This document shows positions 21,988 to 29,256 of a stretch of DNA of 34,652 nt, one piece after another (within the stretch, counting starts at the first letter, position 1; the number at the start of each line of letters is the position of its first letter). The notes beneath the pieces were generated by a model. The model had not been told where the DNA came from. It did not search any database and was given only the letters and a program-made list of their open reading frames with translations. The stretch is taken from assembly GCA_031292035.1 (NCBI GenBank), contig JARLHX010000037.1, positions 1-34,652 of the forward strand, in the 5' to 3' direction. The stretch is from Negativicutes bacterium (GTDB lineage Bacteria > Bacillota_C > Negativicutes > Sporomusales_B > JARLHX01). Made by a program: the position numbers and the translations under genes.

Positions 21988-22908
21988 TTGGGAGCTGGCA
22001 GGGAGAAATATTCAAGGTATGCTGAACTGATTCTTGTTTTGCTTATTTTCATTTGGGGAATTAACATTCCAGTGATGAAGATTGGTTTGACGGCATTAAC
22101 CCCAACTGTTTATAATACGTTTCGGCTTTTGATCGCGGCCTTTATATCAGTGGCAGCGCTACTGTTGACAAAAACGTACAAGCCAATGCCAATGCGGGAT
22201 TTAAAACTGATTGGTTCAGTCAGTATTTTAGGGTTCTTCTTTAATCAAGTTTTAATTACTTTTGGCATTACGCAAACTACGGCCGGCAATGCGTCGCTGG
22301 TACTTGCCATTCTCCCGGTCGCGGTTGCGCTCATCAACCGGGTGCTGAATATGGAACATATTTCGCGGCGGGTCACGGTGGCGATCGTTGTGTCGTTGAT
22401 CGGGGTGGTTCTGATTGTATTGGGGTCGAACAAAGAGGTGAGCCTGGCCGGTCCGCACATGATAGGAGCCGCGCTGATTCTGGCGGGGCAGTGCTGTTAC
22501 GGCTATTATACGGTGTTTTTTAAGCGGCTGACTGATACTTATTCCATCTATCAGATTATCGCCTGTGTGATGTCGATCTGCGCCTTGTTATTCTGTCTGA
22601 TTTCACTGCCGGACTTGATCAGCCTGCAGTTGGCGGAGATACCTGCAGCAGCATGGTACAGTATTGTTTTTTCCGGCGTTTTTGGCCTATCATGGGGGAA
22701 TTTTGTGTGGGTCTGGGTGGTGGGAAGGCTAGGGAGCACGCGCGCTTCCGTTTACCCAAACCTCTGTCCGGTCATTGCCATCGCTTTTGCCTGGTATTAT
22801 TTAGATGAGACTTTTGGTGTTCTTCAGATGGTCGGAGCGGCGGTGATTTTCTGGGGGGTTTATCTGACTCACAATCAAGCCTCCTCTTCTCCCAAGCCCC
22901 TAGATTGA
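21988..22908 (+). CDS. EamA (DMT superfamily) transporter
   Basis: Ten hydrophobic helices in two EamA repeats are visible: first repeat from AELILVLLIFIWGINIPVMK to about residue 140, second from GPHMIGAALILAGQCCYGYY to the end with the conserved YLDE near residue 272. Such 10-TM proteins export metabolites or amino acids across the inner membrane; the substrate is unknown. The start is TTG 21988 with GAGG upstream; a region with short hairpins (21849-21875 and around 21890-21905) precedes it. The next gene begins about 100 bases later. Confidence 0.88.
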   Translation: MGAGREKYSRYAELILVLLIFIWGINIPVMKIGLTALTPTVYNTFRLLIAAFISVAALLLTKTYKPMPMRDLKLIGSVSILGFFFNQVLITFGITQTTAGNASLVLAILPVAVALINRVLNMEHISRRVTVAIVVSLIGVVLIVLGSNKEVSLAGPHMIGAALILAGQCCYGYYTVFFKRLTDTYSIYQIIACVMSICALLFCLISLPDLISLQLAEIPAAAWYSIVFSGVFGLSWGNFVWVWVVGRLGSTRASVYPNLCPVIAIAFAWYYLDETFGVLQMVGAAVIFWGVYLTHNQASSSPKPLD

Positions 22909-23009
22909 ATCGTTGCGCTGATGGATTTGGAGGCTTTGCCGGCAGGGCGGCATCGGGGCTGTGGCGAAAAAATCGGACACAGGTTAATAGAAAAGGAGCG
23001 GAAAGAAAA

Positions 23010-23411
23010 ATGGCTTGTTTGACTATGGAGATGTGCCAAAAAATGATGAATTGGATTGTCAGTACCGTCAAGGAGGATGGAGGAAAGCCTGTCGCTATTT
23101 CCATCTGTGATGCGAGCGGTGCGGTGGTAGCGTTGCTGAAAATGGACGGTGTTCCTGCCCGGGTGGTGCATTTGGCGCAGCACAAAGCCTATACGGCAGT
23201 TCGGATGCAGACAACAACAGACTCTTTTATGGCCAGGCTGGAGAGAGAAAAACTGGATATTGCCTTTTTTTGTGACCCTAAACTGACTCCCTTTCCTGGC
23301 GGTGCACCGATTATTGCCTCTGACGGCAATGTTATCGGGGCGGTTGGCATAAGCGGACGTTCGTCGGAGGAAGATCAACAGCTGGCTGGAGTCATTGCCG
23401 GTCTGCGTTGA
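23010..23411 (+). CDS. GlcG/HbpS-family protein (DUF336)
   Basis: The 133-residue protein shows the family pattern: a helix with MCQKMMNWIVSTVKEDG, then KPVAISICDASGAVVALLKMDG, AQHKAYTAVRMQ, and a C-terminal GGAPIIASDGNVIGAVGISGRSSEEDQQLA. Members include GlcG of glycolate operons and the haem-binding HbpS. The product is cytoplasmic. I take ATG 23010 with AAAGGAG upstream; the longer frame from 22905 overlaps the previous gene's end and has no site. Its position near LUD, hydroxyacid dehydrogenase and MFS genes suits a hydroxy-acid locus. Confidence 0.85.
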   Translation: MACLTMEMCQKMMNWIVSTVKEDGGKPVAISICDASGAVVALLKMDGVPARVVHLAQHKAYTAVRMQTTTDSFMARLEREKLDIAFFCDPKLTPFPGGAPIIASDGNVIGAVGISGRSSEEDQQLAGVIAGLR

Positions 23412-23503
23412 TCATCGGTTGCTAAAATATGCACAAGCCGGGTGCTTGCTTTTGAAGGTGAGTTGCGGCTTGGTAAAAGAATCGGCTTGGAGGAGGAAAG
23501 AAA

Positions 23504-24145
23504 ATGAGCGAACTTGTTCAGTGGCACCGGGAAAAGATCGGTGAAAAAGTGGTGGGCGCTCTAACGAAAAATAATTTTGCGGCTACCTTTGTTAAAACCA
23601 GGCAGGAGGCTGCCGAAAAGCTGCTTGCGCTCATTCCAACAGCGGCAACGATCGGTTTTGGCAGTTCGGTGACAATCGGCGAGCTTGATATCATCGCAAA
23701 GCTAGAAGAGCGGGGGAATCCGGTGTTGAATCACACCAAAGCCGGACTCAGCCAGCCGGAGATTCGGGCCATCAGGCGTCAGCAACTATTGTCGGATGTG
23801 TATCTATCAGGAACGAACGCCGTTACGCTGGACGGTAAGCTTGTCAATGTCGACGCGACTGGCAATCGTGTGGCGGCTATGATCTATGGGCCAGAGAAGG
23901 TGTTCATTGTTGTCGGTGTCAATAAAGTCGTTAAGGACGTGGCGGAAGCGGAAAACCGCGTGAGAGTGTGGGCGTCGCCGCCGAATAACAAGCGGCTCGG
24001 CTACCCAAATCCCTGCGTTCAGACCGGGGTGTGCGTGGATTGCCAGGGACCAACCCGGATCTGCAATATTACCACCATTATGCACAAACGCCCGAAATTG
24101 ACTGATGTTCATGTCATTGTGGTTGGTGAGGATCTCGGTCTGTAG
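23504..24145 (+). CDS. LUD-domain (LutC/YkgG-like) protein
   Basis: The 213-residue product covers a complete LUD domain: N-terminal helices KIGEKVVGALTKNNFAATFV, then IGFGSSVTIGELDII, the LSGTNAVTLDGKLVNVDATGNRVAAMIYG core and the C-terminal VGVNKVVKDVAEAENRVR. A Cys cluster (CVQTGVCVDCQGPTRIC) near residues 168-185 is present in a stand-alone subfamily and may bind a metal. LutC works in lactate oxidation; a stand-alone copy may serve a related oxidation. ATG 23504 has GGAGGAGG about 8 bases upstream. Confidence 0.88.
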   Translation: MSELVQWHREKIGEKVVGALTKNNFAATFVKTRQEAAEKLLALIPTAATIGFGSSVTIGELDIIAKLEERGNPVLNHTKAGLSQPEIRAIRRQQLLSDVYLSGTNAVTLDGKLVNVDATGNRVAAMIYGPEKVFIVVGVNKVVKDVAEAENRVRVWASPPNNKRLGYPNPCVQTGVCVDCQGPTRICNITTIMHKRPKLTDVHVIVVGEDLGL

Positions 24146-24174
24146 AGGGGCTGGGGATCGTATTATTGTGGCAA

Positions 24175-24239
24175 AATCCCTGAAGGGGAGAGTTCGGCTA
24201 TTGTTTAGCCGTGTTCCCTTTGGGGGTTTTATTTTATCT
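24175..24239 (+). terminator. Intrinsic terminator after the LUD gene
   Basis: CGGCTA-ttgtt-TAGCCG with outer pairing AAGGG/CCCTT and a T-rich tail GGGGGTTTTATTTT. It separates the unit from the convergent LysR gene. Confidence 0.85.
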
Positions 24240-24288
24240 GGGAACTAGCCCTGCTCTTGACCGGCAGGTAGTGCATTGCCCATGGGGT

Positions 24289-24304
24289 TTGACGTTAACG
24301 TCAA
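24289..24304. promoter_or_regulatory. Perfect palindrome TTGACGTTAACGTCAA
   Basis: A 16-bp perfect palindrome stands just past the LysR stop codon. It may be an operator or part of the LysR terminator region. No T-run follows on either side. Confidence 0.4.
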
Positions 24305-24313
24305 TAAAGAGCC

Positions 24314-25204
24314 TTATATTTTTTGTTCGGGCTGGGTTAATTTGAAGTAATCATTGAAGATGGCCATGGCTTGTTCGGTGAGCTGGGTCGGATATTTGTG
24401 GGTGAGTTGGTAGCAGGTATAGTGGGGCGGTGGGTCGGTGAGCCGGTATACGGAATAATCGCCGTGCTTTTGTGCCGCCTGGGCAATCCACAGCGGGACA
24501 AACGCCCATTGGGATGTCTCCTGGAGAAGATTTAAGAGGAGGGTTGCATTGTCGAGTTTGACCCGTGAAGGGGACAGGGGGTCCCACCAGCGTTCGTGCC
24601 AAATTTGAAATTGTTGCCCCCATGGCATATAGAGTTCGTGGTTGGGGTCAAGATCAGAGGGATGGACTGTGTTTTCCGTCTGGTCGGACGTGGCCGCCAG
24701 GCGCAGGACTACCATCGGCGAGGAGAAGCGCTGGATGACCTGAACATTGGGGTGAACCCGCTCACGCAGGGCAAAGCCGATATCGACCTGCTTTTTTTCG
24801 ACTTCGGTATATAGTTCGATGGAATGCAGGGTCCTGATTTGCAGTTTGATGGCTGGCTGATGTTTGTTGACAGCCCTGTAGACCTGAGGCAGGACAAAGG
24901 TGTTGAGGCTGTCGACTGCGCCGACCACCAGGGAGAGCTTGGGGCCTTGCGACTGGAGAACTTTTGCTTCCCGGGCGAGCATGCTCCACCGTTCAGCCAG
25001 ATTGAAAAATTCTTCGCCTGCCGTAGTGAGGCGGATTTGCTTGACCCCTTTACCGCGCTCGATCAGGCGGTAACCCAGGAAATGTTCCAGTACTTTCAGC
25101 CGTTTGCTGACTGTGGTCTGGGCCAGACTTAACTCTTGGGCCGCCTGGCTCAGGCTATGCGAACGGGCCACCGCCAGAAAGGTTTCGACCCCAACAGCAT
25201 CCAT
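24314..25204 (-). CDS. LysR-family transcriptional regulator
   Basis: The N-terminal winged helix-turn-helix is clear (FLAVARSHSLSQAAQELSLA, VSKRLKVLE, residues 9-45), followed by a hinge and a periplasmic-binding-protein-type effector domain from about residue 85. Start at 25204 was chosen because GGAGGG lies 7 bases upstream on the - strand; a frame from 25231 lacks it. It is transcribed away from the 2-hydroxyacid dehydrogenase gene, with two palindromes between them, so it most likely controls that gene and itself. The effector is unknown, perhaps a hydroxy acid. Confidence 0.93.
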   Translation of the reverse strand: MDAVGVETFLAVARSHSLSQAAQELSLAQTTVSKRLKVLEHFLGYRLIERGKGVKQIRLTTAGEEFFNLAERWSMLAREAKVLQSQGPKLSLVVGAVDSLNTFVLPQVYRAVNKHQPAIKLQIRTLHSIELYTEVEKKQVDIGFALRERVHPNVQVIQRFSSPMVVLRLAATSDQTENTVHPSDLDPNHELYMPWGQQFQIWHERWWDPLSPSRVKLDNATLLLNLLQETSQWAFVPLWIAQAAQKHGDYSVYRLTDPPPHYTCYQLTHKYPTQLTEQAMAIFNDYFKLTQPEQKI

Positions 25205-25224
25205 CGCTATCCCTCCTTTTTGAA

Positions 25225-25254
25225 ATAGCACCTATCGTGCTATTTGCTAGCAAA
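25225..25254. promoter_or_regulatory. Twin operator palindromes of the LysR divergent region
   Basis: ATAGCAC-ctatc-GTGCTAT (25225-25243) is a T-N11-A type LysR box, directly followed by TTTGCTAGCAAA (25243-25254), a perfect 12-bp palindrome. They sit between the LysR start and the dehydrogenase promoter. The first overlaps the LysR leader, so autoregulation is likely. Confidence 0.75.
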
Positions 25255-25263
25255 TTAATTCAC

Positions 25264-25292
25264 TTTACTCGCTGTGTATTACCATTTAATAT
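25264..25292 (+). promoter_or_regulatory. Promoter of the hydroxyacid dehydrogenase gene
   Basis: TTTACT (25264-25269)-17-TAATAT (25287-25292), placed 10 bases behind the LysR operator pair, suits an activator-dependent promoter. Confidence 0.65.
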
Positions 25293-25346
25293 TAAAATAG
25301 ACAGAGTCTTTCGTCAATTAAAAATAGAATGCAAGGAGGAAACAAT

Positions 25347-26324
25347 ATGACTGCAAAAGTAATCTATTTTGAAAAGGTGACTCCCGCTGCCCGGGAGATG
25401 ATTGAGGCCAGCAAAGGGGACACCGAGGTAAGCTACTGGGTGGAGCTGGATGAGGCGGCGCAGCAATTGGCGTTGGCCCAGGCAAAATATTTGGTGGCGT
25501 CGGTTTTCCCGATAAACGGCGCATTGCTTGATAAGGCTCCCAATGTGCGCCTGGTCCAGAAGACCGGGGCCGGACTGGACAATATCGACATCGCTGCTGC
25601 CGACGAACGGGGGGTCTTGGTTTCCAGCACTCCAGGAGTAAATTCGTCCACCGTGGCCGAGCTGACCATTGGGATGATTTTGAACTTGTTCCGCAAAATA
25701 AATTTTATGGACCGGGAAATTAAGCAAGGCAAGTGGCTGATGTGGGAGTACCGGCCCTTCATGTTTGAAATGAAGGGTAAGACCCATGGCATCATCGGTT
25801 TGGGTAATGTCGGCAAAGAGGTGGCCAAGCTTTCGCTTGCCTTTGGTACACGGGTTATTTATTATGATATTGCACGCCTGTCGCCAGAGCGGGAGAAAGA
25901 ACTCGGGGTGACGTTTGCGACGTTTGAGGAGCTGCTGGCCGGATCGGATATCGTCAGTCTGCATATTCCTCTGACCCCTCTGAGCCGGAATATGATCAGC
26001 ACGAAAGAGCTGGCGCTGATGAAACCCAATGCAGTGCTCATCAATGTCGCCCGCGGCAATATCGTCGATGAGCAGGCCCTGGCAGAGGCTCTGAAGGCCG
26101 GCCGGCTGCTGGGTGCGGGGACGGATGTCTGGGCATCGGAACCGGTAAAGGCCGATAATCCCTTGCTGCAGCTGGACAATATCGTCGGCTCGCCGCATCT
26201 CGGCGGCGGAACCAGGGACGTGATGGAACGGGTTTTTGAATTGTCTTTTGCCAATGTCCGTCGCCTGGAAGCTGGCGAGAGCCCTATTGCCCTGGCGGGT
26301 AAAGCGGTTTTGCGCCGGGATTAG
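25347..26324 (+). CDS. D-isomer 2-hydroxyacid dehydrogenase
   Basis: NAD(P)-dependent oxidoreductase that interconverts 2-keto and D-2-hydroxy acids. The Rossmann motif GLGNVG is at 151-156, catalytic Arg236 in NVARG, Glu265 in DVWASEP, His284 in GSPH, in the family's usual order. The length (325 aa) is typical. I cannot tell glyoxylate, hydroxypyruvate, phosphoglycerate or other substrates apart. ATG 25347 has AAGGAGG. It is followed after 65 bases by an MFS transporter, and its LysR neighbour faces away, so it is one regulated hydroxy-acid unit. Confidence 0.93.
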   Translation: MTAKVIYFEKVTPAAREMIEASKGDTEVSYWVELDEAAQQLALAQAKYLVASVFPINGALLDKAPNVRLVQKTGAGLDNIDIAAADERGVLVSSTPGVNSSTVAELTIGMILNLFRKINFMDREIKQGKWLMWEYRPFMFEMKGKTHGIIGLGNVGKEVAKLSLAFGTRVIYYDIARLSPEREKELGVTFATFEELLAGSDIVSLHIPLTPLSRNMISTKELALMKPNAVLINVARGNIVDEQALAEALKAGRLLGAGTDVWASEPVKADNPLLQLDNIVGSPHLGGGTRDVMERVFELSFANVRRLEAGESPIALAGKAVLRRD

Positions 26325-26389
26325 CCGATAGGTGCCGTATACCCCTGCTAAGAATTGGTTTCTACAGGACAAAGGAGGAGGCATTCATA

Positions 26390-27733
26390 ATGAGCAAGGC
26401 TTTAGAGCAGAGGGGGAAGACCGGGTTTCGCTGGCTGGTAGTGACGCTGATCTTTATCGTATACATGATCGCCGGTGCCGACCGGGCCAACATCGGCGTT
26501 GTCGTCCCGTTCATTAAAGACAGTTTCAAGCTGAGCAATACTGATATCGGTGCTATGACCAGTCTGTTTTACCTCGGTTATGCTTTCATCCAGATTCCCT
26601 CCGGTTTCTTTTATGGCAAATATGGGGTGCGAAACCTCTTTTCATTGTCGATTATCCTGACGTCGCTGGCAACCCTTGTGATGGGGGTAGCTACCAGTAT
26701 CTTTCACCTGAAGGCGGCCAGGGTTTTGCTGGGCTTTGCTGAAGGCCCGATCAATATCGGGATTGTAACCACCATCAATCGCTGGTTCCCGCCACAGGAG
26801 AAGGGGATCGCGACCGGCATTTTCATGTCCTCGATCAAGTTTGCTCCGGCTGTGGTGCCGCCTCTTTGTGCAGCCATCATTCTCATGTATGGCTGGCGGG
26901 AAGTGTTCTATCTGTTCGCCCTTCCCGGCTTTATCATCGCCGCCCTCTGGTTTTGGCTGGTGAAGAATAATCCTGAGGATAGCCCCTATTGCTCCAAAGC
27001 CGAGGTGGAGTATATTTTGTCCGGAAAAACGGCGACAGTGCCGGGCGCGGGCAATGCCGCCGCCGCTCAGGAGTGGTCGCTCGGCTGGCTGGACACCCTC
27101 ATCCGCACGAAGAAGATCAAGCAGCTTGATACCAACCGCAAGGTGATTTTCTCCTGGGATCTTTGGGGCTGTACTCTGGGCTATTTTTTCCTGGTGGGTA
27201 TTACCTATGCGATTATGACCTGGGTACCTACCTATCTGGTGACAGTCAAGAAGTTCTCGATCATGAAGATGGGCTTTGTGGCTTCGGCTCCCTGGATCGG
27301 GGCTGTGCTGGGCAATATCCTCGGCGGCTGGCTATCGGACAAGGTGTTCGACAAGCGGCGTAAGCCGGTCATGATGCTGACCGCTGCCGCGACGGTGGGG
27401 ATGATGTATTCACTGGTGTATGCGCCCAACGATCCCTTTATTCTGGCGGCTTTGCTTCTTAGCGCCGGCATTCTGCTCAATCTGGGGTATTCCACCTTTT
27501 TGGTGTATCCCATGGCGCTGGCGACTAAAGAGAAATGCCCCTTTGCCGCCTCGATCGTCAACACCGGCGGATCGCTCGGCGGGGCCTTTGCCCCCTTTGT
27601 CGTCGGAGTCCTTCTGGATAACTTTAACTGGGATATGGTATTTACTTTCTTGTCAGCCAGCTCGCTGGCCACCCTCCTGATTCTCTTTACCATCATTGAA
27701 CCCCAGGCCGATCTTGAAGCAACCAAAGACTGA
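26390..27733 (+). CDS. MFS transporter, anion:cation symporter type
   Basis: Twelve hydrophobic helices in two halves with a cytoplasmic loop of about 65 residues between TM6 and TM7. N-terminal DRANIGVVVPFIKDSF and the following IPSGFFYGKYGVR match the ACS family (hexuronate, galactonate, tartrate and similar organic anions). It probably brings in the hydroxy acid used by the preceding dehydrogenase. ATG 26390 has GGAGGAGG. A perfect terminator follows. The protein is in the inner membrane. Confidence 0.92.
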   Translation: MSKALEQRGKTGFRWLVVTLIFIVYMIAGADRANIGVVVPFIKDSFKLSNTDIGAMTSLFYLGYAFIQIPSGFFYGKYGVRNLFSLSIILTSLATLVMGVATSIFHLKAARVLLGFAEGPINIGIVTTINRWFPPQEKGIATGIFMSSIKFAPAVVPPLCAAIILMYGWREVFYLFALPGFIIAALWFWLVKNNPEDSPYCSKAEVEYILSGKTATVPGAGNAAAAQEWSLGWLDTLIRTKKIKQLDTNRKVIFSWDLWGCTLGYFFLVGITYAIMTWVPTYLVTVKKFSIMKMGFVASAPWIGAVLGNILGGWLSDKVFDKRRKPVMMLTAAATVGMMYSLVYAPNDPFILAALLLSAGILLNLGYSTFLVYPMALATKEKCPFAASIVNTGGSLGGAFAPFVVGVLLDNFNWDMVFTFLSASSLATLLILFTIIEPQADLEATKD

Positions 27734-27773
27734 CCTGGCCGGGTAATTGCAAGCTGGTAACCAAATGGCCGGC

Positions 27774-27806
27774 AAAAAGACTCGCTCATAGAGCGAGTCT
27801 TTTTGA
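27774..27806. terminator. Bidirectional intrinsic terminator
   Basis: AAAAAGACTCGCTC-ata-GAGCGAGTCTTTTT is a near-perfect stem with A- and T-runs on its sides. Confidence 0.93.
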
Positions 27807-27884
27807 TTGGCTGGAAGTGTCTGAAAATCGCAGGAAAGGTGGGCAGAAGTCATTGCAGCTATTCTATCCGAGCTTAAAAGCAGT

Positions 27885-27913
27885 TTAACGGTCAAGACTA
27901 GATATGGTAAGAT
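27885..27913 (+). promoter_or_regulatory. Putative sigma-A promoter
   Basis: TTAACG (27885-27890)-17-TAAGAT (27908-27913), 60 bases before the glycosyltransferase ATG. Confidence 0.5.
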
Positions 27914-27972
27914 GAGGAGAGTAATAGAATATCGTCGTCCGATTCACGATATCGATGGCAGGGAGGAACGGG

Positions 27973-29076
27973 ATGGCCAGAATATTGCTTCTTTCTGCTC
28001 CGTTTGGGCATGGTCATAATAAAGCGGCCAAAAACATCCAGTCTGAATTGGAACGACGCGGCCACACAACTGCTATCGCTGATTTTTTCAGTGTTGACAG
28101 CAGACATATCAGTAAGATGGTGGCCTATCTTCACGAGAAAATGGTTTCCAAATCGCCTTCGCTTTTTGGATTGCTGTGCGAGCTGACGAAAAGTCCGCAC
28201 GCGATGGAGCTTGCCGAGCAGTTAAACCACCTAAACCGGCGAAACGCCGTAAAACTGATCGAAAAACACAAGCCTGATCTAGTTGTTTGCACCCACTTTA
28301 CGCCCCTAGGTGCCTGCGTGGGCTTGCCAGAAAAATATTCCGATCTGCCGGTGCTGGGGGTGGTGACTGATTTTTCGGTGCACCCACTCTGGATGGTAGC
28401 CGAAACTGCGAAATATTTCGTCGCTCACAAGGAAGCCGCCGATCAACTTGAATATTTCGGTATTTCACCAGACCGCATTTTTGTCACCGGCATTCCGGTG
28501 AGTGATCAATTTGTCCCCGTAGAGCGGCGGGCGTCTGATCTGCGCGAAGTCTTGGTAATGGCCGGCGGCATGGGCCTGGATTCGATCGAGGCGGTGATGG
28601 AAGGGCTGCAAACCTGCCCGGGAACTCTCAAGGTCACTTTTCTGTGCGGCGAGAATGGAAAACTGCGCAATAAATTGATCCGGCAGGCTAAAACCTTCCG
28701 GCACAGCGCCGAAATTCTCTCCTATACAGACCAGGTTCCCGCGCTCATGCAAAAAGCAGACGTCCTGGTCACCAAGCCAGGGGGACTGACTTGCAGCGAA
28801 GCGCTGGCCACATCCCTGCCGATGATTCTCTTTGGCTCTCTGCCTGGCCCGGAAGAGGGGAATGCCCGCTTCCTTGTGGAATCAGGTGTGGCGTTGCCGG
28901 CGACCACGGCAAAAGATATCGGGCGGTTAGTCGACCGATTGTTTACCGATACCCGCCGCTACCGGCAATTGGTTGATGCTTGTTCCTGGATCGGGTTTCC
29001 TGCTTCGACCAAGCAGATCGCCGATGAGATTGTAAAGACGCCTGTGACACCGGCAAGTATAAAACGACTCCAGTGA
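27973..29076 (+). CDS. MGDG-synthase-type glycosyltransferase (GT28)
   Basis: The N-terminal domain shows LLLSAPFGHGHNKAA (5-19), the signature of monogalactosyldiacylglycerol synthase-type enzymes, and the C-terminal domain has TKPGGLTCSEAL (near 265-276) for UDP-sugar binding. The family transfers a hexose to diacylglycerol or a related lipid at the cytoplasmic face of the membrane. No signal peptide or helix. It probably helps glycolipid formation in the envelope. ATG 27973 has GGGAGG 7 bases upstream; the in-frame ATG 27955 has none. It is transcribed alone and ended by a terminator. Confidence 0.88.
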   Translation: MARILLLSAPFGHGHNKAAKNIQSELERRGHTTAIADFFSVDSRHISKMVAYLHEKMVSKSPSLFGLLCELTKSPHAMELAEQLNHLNRRNAVKLIEKHKPDLVVCTHFTPLGACVGLPEKYSDLPVLGVVTDFSVHPLWMVAETAKYFVAHKEAADQLEYFGISPDRIFVTGIPVSDQFVPVERRASDLREVLVMAGGMGLDSIEAVMEGLQTCPGTLKVTFLCGENGKLRNKLIRQAKTFRHSAEILSYTDQVPALMQKADVLVTKPGGLTCSEALATSLPMILFGSLPGPEEGNARFLVESGVALPATTAKDIGRLVDRLFTDTRRYRQLVDACSWIGFPASTKQIADEIVKTPVTPASIKRLQ

Positions 29077-29106
29077 CTCCCGGGACCTTAGCCAAATCGT
29101 TACGCA

Positions 29107-29135
29107 GAAGCCGTGAATCATCACGGCTTTTTTAT
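29107..29135 (+). terminator. Intrinsic terminator
   Basis: AGCCGTG-aatcat-CACGGCT with six T after it. Confidence 0.92.
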
Positions 29136-29256
29136 TTGACTGTCGTAAATATTGGTGGTTTCGACACGTTGCGACAGGAATTACCATTGATTTGGCGAAT
29201 ATAGCATGTAAGGATTATTTGCATGCGCCACCGAAGCCGATTCGAGGTGACCAAAG

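Noticed and set aside
25314..26384. Long minus-strand ORF (356 residues) over the hydroxyacid dehydrogenase
   Set aside because: Exactly opposite a gene with all catalytic motifs; it has no domain pattern and is a shadow of GC-rich codons.
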